Assembly: GCA_030063045.1 (NCBI GenBank)
Contig: JAQSEB010000138.1
Span: 682,001 to 746,000, forward strand
Direction: 5' to 3'
DNA length: 64,000 bases
DNA from: Pratylenchus scribneri
Lineage: Eukaryota > Nematoda > Chromadorea > Rhabditida > Pratylenchidae
Both the position numbers and the translations under genes were made by a program. Positions 21,897 through 32,486 of the stretch are shown here, piece by piece; the stretch's first letter is position 1, and each line of letters starts with the position of its first letter. Under the pieces are notes generated by a model that did not search any database, had not been told where the DNA came from, and saw nothing but the letters and a program-made list of their open reading frames with translations.

Positions 21897-22305
21897 TATA
21901 TGTTGCGGTAAATATTGGAAATTGGTAATTTCCGGAATTTACCAGAAACTTGGCTGGTAAATTTTAGAAAACTCGTCTTCTAGGCATCGTACAGACTCAA
22001 GAGTAGAGGCTCATTCGACTCGGCATGGTCGATTAAGTCTATATCATTTCAATTTCAGACTGGTTTTGAGGCTAAGGTTAGCGTTAGGATTATGGTTAAG
22101 GACGGCATGGGATTTAGGGAGGGTTATGGTAGGGTATACCAGTCTGCAATTGAAATTTCCTACAGTAAATCGACCATGCCGAATGGAATGGGCCTACTCT
22201 CGAATCTGTATAACGCCAAGAAGCCGAGATTCTCAAAATTTACCGGCCTATCCACCTGGTAAATTCCGGAATTTACCAATTTCCAATATTTACCGCAACA
22301 TATAT
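21897..22305. mobile_element. Foldback MITE with ~165-bp inverted arms
   Basis: The left arm starts GTTGCGGTAAATATTGGAAA and the right arm ends TTTCCAATATTTACCGCAAC. The arms pair for about 165 bp with modest mismatch, including GGCATGGTCGATT against AATCGACCATGCC. A loop of about 70 bp contains GGTTAG, CGTTAGG and GGTTAAGG words. TATAT/ATATA flank both ends, so the exact target duplication is ambiguous. No transposase. Confidence 0.8.
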
Positions 22306-22559
22306 ACTAGCAGATTATTTTATTTTTTAAATTTAATTTGCCACTTTCCATTTCCATTAAAAAATATAATCAAAACAAATAAAATCACATTAAAAATTCA
22401 AACTTTTTCCCAACAAAAGGACATTACCGCTTTCGCCTTTCTTTTTGATGGGTCTTCTTTCATCTTTCATCGTTTTTATTAATAAGCCTCCACTCATTTC
22501 CTATTTGATGTCCATTGTCCATTATCTTCAACCGCCTATTCATTTCATTTTCCCGAAAG

Positions 22560-23990
22560 CAATGGGAAAGTTCTTTTCCTTGCATTTATCTTTATTTGCG
22601 CGGAATATATCAACGACTACCAATCTTCCATTTTTGGGGTCATTTACCTTCTTCCTTCCAAAATGCCCCATTGTTGGCTTGGCTTTTGTGCTTTCCCTAA
22701 CCATTTTATCATACTTTCTTTTATTATTTGCATAAAAGGGAAGCAAAAATAGTGGCTCTTCCCTCACTCATCAGCGCGAATTATTCGACCACTCTACTGA
22801 CTGAGCAATGGGGAAAATTCTTATACCATAATTTTTCCTTTCGTTCAAGTGAAGGGAAAAAGGGAGGTTATTGAGGGCGGAGAAACCGCATACCGCAGAA
22901 TTGTCTCCCTGTTTTGGGGTCTTTATTCCTTCCATTTATCAAATTAATGGCTTTGTTTTAGGCGTCCAATTTTATTCTTCTTATTTGCCTCCTTTAATTC
23001 TCCGAACTCCTTTGCTCTACACACTATGGTGCTGTATCACATTTAATGTTAAACCGTATGCCAACGCCACTCGCCCATGGCGAATGGCGAGTCTTCTTTT
23101 CATTTTCATCTTCACTTCTTTAAACGGCAAAATAGCCTCCCCCACCTTCTCCCTTCTAAATTGTTCATTCATTTTCCCAATCCATAACTCACTTTCCCCA
23201 TACCATAATTTTTCCTTTTTAGTGAATAATTGAAAGAAAAATGTGAGGAAAACTCTTCATTCGCCTCCGCAATTCTTTGCACAGAATTGTTGCCCTTTTT
23301 GGGGTCATCCTCCTACTCTTTTCCATTTATTCCTTCATTCAATGCGTGCCTCATTAATTATTGACTTGGTTTTATGCGTCCTATTTTATCCTTATTTGCC
23401 CGGTTTAATTTCCCAATTCTCTTTCTGCAATTTTCTGCAAACTTTGGCGCTGTCACATTAAAAATTAGACAGTATGCTAATGCCACCCTCCTTTGGCAGC
23501 TCTTCTTTTCATCTTCACTTCATGCGCAAAATAGCCTCCTCTACTTTACCTTTTGCGATTGTCCATTTATTTTATTACCAATCCGTCCTTTTTTCCCCGG
23601 AGTAATGGGATACCATAATTTTTCCTTTTTAAGTGAAGCGAAGAAAAGTGGGGGTAAATATTATAGTGGCTCTTCACTTGCACAGAATTTCCTTATTTGG
23701 GGTCATCCTCCTACTCTTCTCCATTTATTCCTTCATTCAATGCCTTGCCTCATTAATTATTGGCTTGGTTTATGTGCGTCCAATTTTATACATATTTGCC
23801 TTCCTTTACAATTTCTGCACGCATGCGCAGACACATACACTTTGAGAAAATGCCAATGTCGCCAACAATCTCTTTCTCTCATCTTTTGCATCAATAATCC
23901 ATGCCAAAAAATAATGGCTAGGCTTTTGTCTTCCTCTCCCGCCGGTTCCATCACAGTTTATTCGATTTTGCTTATTTTATTTCCGATTTT
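22560..23990. repeat. Diverged ~380-400-bp pyrimidine-rich tandem repeat
   Basis: TACCATAATTTTTCCTTT recurs at about 22,825, 23,203 and 23,607. TTTTTGGGGTC, TCCATTTATTCCTTCATTCA, TTGGTTTTATGCGTCC and GCCTCCTC..AC.TT recur at matching offsets. At least three full units plus a partial one upstream are present. Open frames of 120-230 codons on the plus strand are consequences of T/C-rich composition: they overlap in several frames and are not conserved from unit to unit. Confidence 0.75.
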
Positions 23991-24889
23991 TCCTTATCAT
24001 TTTTTTGGCATGGCATTCCCCATTAATATTTCATTAGAAAATGCCTTTACCTTTTCTTTTACAAAAATATAAGCCATAAAAATGAAAATTAAATATTTGC
24101 ATATTTTTTTTTGATTTCTCGAAAATTGCACATCATTCAATGCTTTTTGTACCATTCAATGCAGACTCAATTTAATGAAAATTGAGGAGTCTAATAAAAA
24201 TTGAATGAGTCTTTATTAATTCTAAAATAATTTCTTTTATTTTCATTCGGCTCCATAGCCAATTAAGATAAAATAACACCAAAAAAAACTTGTGACATTT
24301 CTTCCATTTTGTTCTCCCCAATTTATCTGCCATATTTAAGCCAAGCCTACTAAATAAATCCACCATCTATAAACTAGTATTAGAAATTCATTAGATTTAA
24401 AAAAGAATATTTCAATTCCAAAATTTAATAAAATTTCGGAACGGGCCAACCAATCTCACGATAAATTTTATCCACTTTTTTTCCATTCCAACCATTTTTT
24501 GGTCCTATATACTATTTATTTTTTCATCTCATTTCCTTCAACTTTTTGGAAGAAATTACAATACAAATTCTCTCCTTTTCTGTTAATTTTTTAAAATAGA
24601 TATTGGTCGGTTTTAAAATAAGATTTTCAATTTTGAAAAATGTCGGTTTTCAGTTTTGGTTTCTCTTATTTTCAGTTTTTGGAACAAAAATTTCTAATTT
24701 TGATTTTAAAGTCCAATGATTTTCTCCATCCGAATTCCTAATAAGTCACTCAAATTATACCAATATTGCAGATTTTAGGGAGAATGACAGATATTCCAAC
24801 GGGCAAGCCCAGTCCAGCCAATATAGGAATGCGAAAATTTTGAACCAGTTTTGGAAATTGAAATGATGATGATGATGATGATTCATGAT

Positions 24890-25915
24890 TGGCTCATTAC
24901 ATTCGATTCTATGGCATATAGCCTTTTTGCATTGTTGTTATTTGCCATATGCGGACCAATTCGAGTATTGGGCTAATAAGGCCAATTGATTGAATTGTGA
25001 CAAAAATTACATCAGAATACTTTTTTAGGTTTTTACAAAGCCAGCCCATATCATTTTGTGCTAATGGATAAATGCCTTCTTGGCATAAGTATTATTTAGC
25101 CAAGAACTTGGCATATTTTTTGGCTACTTAATTAGTCATTTGATTTATGGCTCTTAATAATAATATGGTTTGGAATTTCTAGAAAGCAAATTTCTCACTC
25201 ATTATATTACCTCTAAAAATAGGTCAGATCAATGGGAATAAAGAGTCTCCACAATGGGAGAAGAATCAAAGCCTTCTTCACATATGTAGTATTTCGCCAA
25301 GAACTTTGGCATTTTCTTTTTGAGGCTGTTCAGAGCTTGTTGATCTTGGGCTAATCAAAGCCTTTTAATATAAAATTTCTAATAGGAGGGCACACTACCA
25401 TACTCATTACATTACATCTAAACTAAATTAGCCGATACCATTCGATTCTTTTGCATTGCTTTTAACATCGTTTATTTTGTGAGATACTAACCAATTCAAT
25501 TGTGCCCAATTGATTGAATTGTGATAAAAGTTGCGCCAACGTACTTTTAAGTTGTGCCAAAGCCAGCACATAGCATTGTGACAATATTAACTTCCACACT
25601 GGAATGTCTTCTTGACATAAGTAGTATTTAGCCAAAGCATGAACATTTTTGGATATTTGATTAATCATTTTCCTTATTAGGCTATTCAAAGCTTTTTGAT
25701 TAGTAATTTTAGATGGCATTGCCGTGCCAAAATAAGCCCAAAACATTTGCCAGGGAACCTCCATACTGCTGGGAGATGATTCATCAGACAGATGCCTTCT
25801 TGGCATACTAAATAGTATTTTGCCAAAAACATAGCCATTTTTTGGATACTTGATGTGCCATTTGCCTTTAGGCTGTTCAAAGCCTTTTGATCAGTAATTT
25901 CATGTTTCATTGCTT
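24890..25915. repeat. Diverged repeat block with weak minus-strand coding signal
   Basis: GCCTTCTTGGCATA..GTA.TATTTAGCCAAGAAC recurs near 25,073, 25,270, 25,608 and 25,795. AATTGATTGAATTGTGA.AAAA recurs near 24,980 and 25,510. AGGCTGTTCAAAGC..TTTTGAT recurs near 25,325, 25,680 and 25,870. On the minus strand the units read related peptides such as KALNSL and AKYYLCQE, over up to 114 codons, but other units contain stops. It could be a decayed tandem-repeat gene or non-coding. No family is recognised. Confidence 0.55.
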
Positions 25916-26139
25916 ACCTCTAAATCAGGGGTCTGATTAGTGCTAGTTTTTCCGAAATTTATTGATTTTGAGGGTTCAGATAAAAATGGAAATATTCTGA
26001 TTTTTCCGAAATTTGATTTTGTGGACTTAGAGCAAGTGGAATTTATTAATATTCCTGATGTAACGATCGAATTAAAAATATGAAAATTAGTAGTAATAAT
26101 AATAATATATAATTTTTGTATTTTGACATTGGGTTTAAC

Positions 26140-26480
26140 TAATTCTAATTTAGTTTTGAACCATTAAACCAAAATTGGTTTAAACCGTTTAATACCATTT
26201 AATTGTTGACCAAACCAAAATTGGTTTAAACCGTTTAATACCCTTTAATTGTTGACCAAACCAAAATTGGTTTAAACCGTTTAATACCATTTAATTGTTG
26301 ACCAAACCAAAATTAGTTTAAACCGTTTAATACCCTTTAATTGTTGACCAAACCAAAATTGGTTTAAACCGTTTAATACCCTTTAATTGTTGACCAAATC
26401 ATGTCAAATTATATACCATTCAATGCATCTTGACCAGCTCTATCCAATTTTGGGTAGATGGTTTGGGAATGTCAATCGAA
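26140..26480 (+). repeat. 46-bp palindrome-rich repeat, five-unit array
   Basis: Five consecutive cores of CCAAAATTGGTTTAAACCGT plus TTAATACC(A/C)TTTAATTGTT, spaced 46 bp apart, lie between the family's fixed flanks (..TTAGTTTTGAACC on the left and CAGCTCTATCCAATTTTGGG on the right). The cores contain two palindromes, CCAAAATTGG (one mismatch) and GGTTTAAACC (perfect). Confidence 0.85.
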
Positions 26481-26639
26481 CGAACCCTTCTTAAAACATT
26501 ATAATATATAATTAAATTAGGGCATCCCAAATTTTAAAATGATCTTGTTAATTCGATTTTTATAAATTTAGATTCATCAAATTGAGGAAAAGTGCTTGTT
26601 GAATACGCACCAACCTTTGATGCGCAAAGCAGAGATGAG

Positions 26640-26715
26640 TTTCGGGCCAACATTTGCCGGCCCCGCCCTCGATCGGCCCGGCCCGGCCCGTACAGTGCGC
26701 AAAGATCCTACAAAC
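26640..26715. other. Short G+C-rich island of GGCCCG words
   Basis: About 60 bp of GGCCGGCCCCG and repeated CGGCCCGGCCCGGCCCG stands out sharply from the surrounding DNA. The ends (TTTCGGGCCAACA and GGCCCGTACAGTGC) are weakly inverted. It may be a minimal relic of the motif-rich MITE class seen at 11.3 and 18.4 kb. A 64-codon open frame through it shows no domain. Confidence 0.35.
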
Positions 26716-27984
26716 AAATTCTTTGAACAATCACACATTCACATTGACGTGAATGATGCAGATGTAATATTTAAAAATAAATATTTTTAAATAAATATTT
26801 TTAAATCCAATTCCGCTCAGAATTTCATATATTCTGAGAATTCATTTTTTCACCATATTTTCACCATATTCTGAGATTAAGAACACGATATAATCATGGA
26901 TAAAAAAAATAATTGGCACGAAATTTATGGCCACATTAAAAAAGGCCGATTTTATTCTACCATTTTGTAACTTTTTGATTATAACTTTTGCAATTTTTAT
27001 CTGTTCAACACATTCCAAAATGAGTAACAAATTTACTAAAATTAAAGCTAATATTAATTTAGAAATTTGTTTATATTCAAAACAAAATTGTATCAAATTA
27101 AATGAATAAATTTTTAAATTTCTCATTCAGTTTTGCACTTTTTCCGTTCAAATGATGAGAAATGATACCGGCATAAAAGGAAAATACACAATTCCGGGCA
27201 AATTGATTCAATGCTTAAAGGAGGCACAGACAGAAAACCCGTAAGAATTTGATTTCCTAATTAATCAATTAATTCAAATTCTTTTTATTGAAGATTGATT
27301 CTTATCAAAGGATTGGAAGCATTGAAACAACCAAGTGAAATTTTGGGATTCATAATTAACAAATTAAATAATTTTTGCAGACAGAGATGAGGATCCATCG
27401 ATTGCATTGCTTGAAATACTGGATCATGAGCAAAATGGCAATTTTGTCGACCGTTTCATTGGATTGCCCATCGATTTGTCAAAAGTTTTTTTCATCATCA
27501 GTGCAAGAGCAGAATGGCCTCCAGATTTTTTATTACCGATGAAAGATCGAATAGAATTTATCAATTTTCCGGGATTGGTTGCCGAAGAGAAAATGGAAAT
27601 TGTCAAAAAACATCTTATTCCAAAATGGCAAACACAATGGTTGGTTTGTCACAAATTCGCCGTGATATAGGACAATTGAGTCCTCACACAATTCTTTTAA
27701 CCATAGCTAAACAAGAAACAATTAATTCGGGTAATTGATTTACCAATCAATATTCCTAAATTTCCTTTAAAAGTGGCATTTCTAGTTTTTTGAAGCTTGA
27801 ATTCAAAAAATTTAAATATGGAAAAATTTTTAAATGTCATTTTAGACTTTAAATTTTCTATCATATGCTTATAATTGATCACCTCCTTAATTACAAATAA
27901 AAAATTCATTTTAAAATTGAAATTATTAGAAATGAAAATATTATTAAACATTATTCTCCGAACATTCTTTTTTTTCCAAAAATT

Positions 27985-28525
27985 TTGTTTACTTTGTTGT
28001 TCGAAACATTTTGTGTTTTTGTTTTTCCAAATATTTTGTGTTTTGTGGTCCAAACATTTTGTGTTTTGTGGTCCAAACATTTTGTGTTTTTGTTCATCCA
28101 AACATTTTGTGTTTTTGTTTCCTCCAAACATTTTGTGTTTTTGTTCATCCAAACATTTTGTGTTTTTGTTCATCCAAACATTTTGTGTTTTTGTTCATCC
28201 AAACATTTTGTGTTTTTGTTCTTTCAAACATTTTGTGTTTTTTTTCATTCAAACATTTTGTGTTTTTGTTCATCCAAATATTTTGTGTTTTTGTTCATCC
28301 AAACATTTTGTGTTTTTGTTCTTTCAAACATTTTGTGTTTTTGTTCATCCAAACATTTTGTGTTTTTGTTCTTTCAAACATTTTGTGTTTTTCTTCATTC
28401 AAACATTTTGTGTTTTTGTTTGTTCAAACGTTTTGTGTTTTTATTGTTCCAAACATTTTGTGTTTTTGTTCATCAAAACATTTTGTGTTTTTGTTCATCA
28501 AAACATTTTATGTTTTGTTTTATAA
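27985..28525. repeat. 25-26-bp tandem array in the Lon-relative intron 3
   Basis: About twenty copies of CAAACATTTTGTGTTTTTGT plus CATC, CTTT, CATT or similar fill the middle of the intron between 27639 and 28771. All three plus-strand frames stay open for about 190-215 codons because the unit contains no stop codon in any frame; these are not genes. The unit length is not a multiple of three, so the three frames read permuted versions of the same peptide. Confidence 0.9.
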
Positions 28526-29219
28526 AATATTTTTATGTTTTCTTTTTCACGATTTTTTTATAACTATTTATTTCAAATTTAAAATGAATTTTATTTATTT
28601 GTACAATTATGGAGGTGTATAAATGCCTTTTGCATATCATGGAAATTTTTCCGAGGGATTTCATCATTTCCAAACTGGTTTCTTCCTTTTAGAATGACCA
28701 AATTAATGAGCTAAGAATTCAATCGTTCAATATCCGACTTTTTGCTCAATTAATATTTATTTTATTACAGTGGCCTTGAGGGAAAATTGGAAATGACTGA
28801 AGATGCCATTCGGATGTTAATGAAATTCTATTGCCGCGAAATTGTAATTTACCATTTGGAGAAACATCTTGAGAAGGTAAAATTTTAAATACGATTTTAA
28901 ATTATTATTTATAATTTAGATTTATTGGATTGAGAAAAATCGAATAAATAACGAAGCAATGGTGGGCCTTCCCAAGATCATTTCAACCGAGCAGCAATTA
29001 ATTTCTTATTTTGGGCCAAAAAACTTTCCCCAGCATCTGGATATCAACAATGCGGCACCAGCAGGAACGATATTTTCTTTGTTTGTAAATCCTCGTTATG
29101 GTCAGTTATGGAATTAATTTTTGAATTAAATATTGGATAACTATTTAATTTGCCGAAAAAGGATTAAATTCTCCAAAAAATAGTTCATTACATAAAGTCA
29201 AAATAATTACAATGTTTTG

Positions 29220-29405
29220 GTATAGTGTTGGTAATAGTGTCGTTTATACTAGAATTGGTCCCCGAATATGTGGATTTCGGAATACTGTAGGATCGACGAT
29301 GATTTTCTCCTAGGGCATCCCCTATATATACCCCCCCCCCCTCCAATTGGATAGAGCTGATTCAAGAATTGATTGTTAAAGTGTATTAAATGGTTTAAAT
29401 CAATA
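29220..29405 (-). repeat. Fragment of the 46-bp repeat family beside a C11 run
   Basis: CCAATTGGATAGAGCTG and TTAAATGGTTTAAA match the outer flank and core of the family in reverse orientation. Directly before it is TATATA followed by eleven C residues. It lies in the intron before the exon at 29530. Most of the family unit is missing. Confidence 0.45.
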
Positions 29406-30567
29406 TATATTTATGCAATTTCTATTTTTTAGGCAATTTTATTATTTACTTAATTGAATTTGTGATTGATTATTAAGAAGATTAAGTATTTGTTCTAATA
29501 TTTTTTAACATTTAATCTTATTAATTAAGGAGGCGAGATCGTAAAAATTGTGGCAAATTTGGATCCACCCGCGCCAGGAAATTACAATTTGAAAATCAAG
29601 GGCGATTTGAAAGCGGATCTCATTGAAACAATTGACATTGGTAAAAATTACTTTTAAAATTTGCATTTTTTTATTGTTATATTTTTAGCCTATGCAGTGG
29701 CCAAACAAGTGCTGATGAAACATGATCCAGAAAATGAATTCTTTAAAAATTCCCATCTCCTCATTCATATGTATGGCATCATCAATCCAATGAGTCCGCT
29801 ATGTGGCCCTTCGCCAGGAACATCAATAGTGTCAGCGTTTTTATCTTTGGCCTTGAATCGCCCAATTCACAAAATTGCAATGACAGGAATGATAACTTAT
29901 GAATGAGAAAATTTTGCAAATTGGTGAAATAAAAATTAAGGTTGGTTTAATAAATTGAATAATAAACAATTAAAAATGAAAAAATTAAATAATAATAAAC
30001 CCTATTCGAATCTTGCAAATTAACTTTAAAATGAATTATATTTCTACAATTTAATTAAGCATTTTCTGTAGAATATTTTGATAACAAAATGATTAATGAA
30101 TAATTGGCCAGAAATTTATGGGCAAATATCATAAATGCCCTATTTAGTCCTATTTAAGCTTATTTTGTATTTTTTTTTTTTGTAATTTCCATTAAAATAA
30201 AAAATTATTTTAATTAATTTTGCTACCCAATATAGCTTATAAGGTAATATCAAATTTCCTACATTTAAAGCCAAAATGAAAAATTTAATTTGATTTTATG
30301 CACAAAACATCGATGAATTCCGTTCTAATAAGATAGAAATAATTTTCTCATTAATTTGTTATTTTTTAGTTGGATATCGCAAAAAATGCTGGATTTTCCC
30401 ATGTGATTTTGCCGGAAGAGAATCGGGAGGAATTTGAGCAATTAGATGACTTCATCAAACAAGGCATCAACGTGGAATTTGCATCAAATTATGACGACAT
30501 TTTTCAACTGATTTTTTCCGGATTTCAAGCCGATGGCGGCGACAGTGAGAAAATGCACAGATGCTAG

Positions 30568-32486
30568 CCAAGAATAAGGAAAAGGTGGAAAAAATTGGAA
30601 AAAAAAATTAATTTAAAATTTTAAATAAAAAAATAAATATAAAAATTATTAAATTAATAAATAATTTTTCTAGTGATATAAGCATCCATAATTTTTAATT
30701 AAAAATAAAAATTAATTAAATATTGTTAATTAAATTTATTTTTTTCCTTTAGCTCCACTCATTGTCATTGGCTGAATTTTTGTCAATCAATGGCATTTGC
30801 ATTCCACATTTATTTACATTTTTTTTTATTCATTTTTTACTAGATTTATTTGAAATTGTCATATTCATTTAACTAAAATATCCCTGTCACCAAATTTTAA
30901 TTATATTTTATTAACTTTTATTAATTTATGCTGTTTAATTAATTCATTATCTTCCATCCACAAACCGAAACATTTACATTTAATTTTATGTTATTCGAAT
31001 AAATGGGCAAATTGCTCTTTGGTTATTTTATTATCTCTCTGGTCAAATTGTTTTCAATTTCTAATCAAATCCGCTAATTCTTTTTCTAATTCACTTATTA
31101 AAATTTATATAATAGAATAGCAAAACTTTCTCTCAATGATAAAAAAAAAGAGAAATGATGATAAAGAAAAGATGAATAAATTTGTTTTATTGTATTTTTT
31201 TCTGGTAAATTATTTTGTATTTCATCACGGAAAGTTGTAATTTTTTGTGTTTAATTCTGAAAATGTAATTTTAATGTTTTTCATTCTATTTCAGAAAAAA
31301 ACCCGATTGAGACCTCGGCCGAGAGTCTCGGTCTCGTTCAGTCTCGGTCCAAAAATCCTGAGACCTAGAATTTCCAAAATCAATTCTCCTCAAATTTTTC
31401 AAAAATTTTTATTTTTGCAATTTAAGCGAATAATTGTATCGATCAATATTTGTAATTTATTTCTGGAAGTGTGTGATTAAAAAATTGATTGTGTGGAATA
31501 TTATAGAATGGTATGAATTGGGACAAATTATCGCCCAACTAGGCTAGGAAAAAATCCATAATAGTATTGGGTTTTCTTCTTTTCTCTAAGATGGAGTCAA
31601 ATTTTTCAATTTTTCACCTTATATAAGCTCGTATATTTTTTGCAATTTCATTTTGGCTTAAACTAATCCACTTCGTCGTTGAATGCTTGTTATGGTCGAT
31701 TATTTATATTACCGAGGCTTCAAAGCAGCCAAAGACGAGAAAGCTGAGGTATGGCTGAATAATTTGGGAAAATTTCATTTTTTTTTTTGATAAAAAATAG
31801 GGCCCAATGTATAATAATTTTAAAATATCAAAATTCAAGGGGTAAATTTGGTTGTATTTATTGACACATTTTATATCTATTGACGATTTGTCAATCCAAA
31901 GAAATCATCATTCCTTAATAAATATTAGCGGTTGGCATTGTTTACTTTCCTGTCTTAAAATTTTAATCCAATTTCGATGAAAATTCCAACAAAAATTTTA
32001 AATCTTTTATTCCACTAATTTCTATTGAAAATTAAATTCAATATAATATAATATTTACAATTTACATGTGAATTAATTAATTAATTAAATATTCAGAAAA
32101 AATAACCGCATATTTCAAAGGGAAGGATGTAAAAATAGAAAATAAAAAATGACTTAATTAATTAATTAATTTAATTAGAATTCTATTTGAAATTTTATTG
32201 TTTCCTAAAAATAAATCCGTTTTGTCAATGAGCTGAAATCATAGTATTAATATATTTTTCTATATTAGAGGGAAATATTCTAGGAATAGAAATATGAACA
32301 ATTAATTACAACAAATTGAAAATTGTGAAAAATTAATAAAATGCTCAAAATTAATTAATCCATCTTTGGTAAAGGTAAAAAAGAAAGGGAAAAACAATGA
32401 AAATTGTGGAGAAAAAGATCATCGAATCATTCAAAATTATTATTAAATTAATTCAAATTTTTAATTAATATGACAATGCCAAAAAT
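30568..32486. other. Intergenic DNA between the Lon relative and the forkhead gene
   Basis: The two genes converge on this A+T-rich stretch, so it holds both 3' UTRs. At 31,305-31,375 there is a CTCGGTCTCG-rich patch related to the insert in gene C intron 1. AATTAATTAATTAA runs occur near 32,070 and 32,155. No exon, RNA gene or structured repeat was recognised. Confidence 0.5.

Larger units (their letters stand above)
27152..30567 (+). pseudogene. Truncated Lon-protease relative with degenerate ATPase and one frameshift
   Basis: Eight exons: 27152-27240, 27294-27334, 27381-27639, 28771-28876, 28920-29100, 29530-29640, 29689-29940 and 30370-30567. All are GT-AG and the phases agree. The product (about 412 codons) aligns throughout with the C-terminal half of Lon: PGKLIQCLKEA, LLEILDHEQNGNF, the Arg-finger region KDRIEF, an HLIPK..CGLEG..YCRE segment, and the protease domain. 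The catalytic Ser lies in CGPSPG (codon 29811-29813) and the Lys in IGEIK (29932-29934); the C-terminal helix follows. Missing: the LON N-domain and Walker A. Walker B LILIDE reads LILIKG, and the sensor-1 Asn (TAN) reads SAR. One extra base near 29898-29901 breaks the frame just before the Lys exon segment. A TTCAG acceptor 22 nt before the ATG suggests transcription may begin here. It is a dead copy, or a sequencing slip in an unusual ATPase-less paralogue. Lon acts in mitochondria or peroxisomes; no targeting sequence is evident. Confidence 0.88.

Noticed and set aside
22066..22482. 138-codon frame across the foldback element
   Set aside because: It crosses the loop and right arm of an inverted-repeat transposon and has no domain.
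23374..24072. 232-codon plus-strand frame
   Set aside because: It lies in a T/C-rich tandem repeat, other frames are equally open, and the neighbouring units do not conserve it.
27875..28622. Three overlapping open frames of 190-216 codons rich in Phe/Cys/Val
   Set aside because: They are the three readings of a 25-26-bp tandem array that contains no stop codon, inside an intron of the Lon relative.
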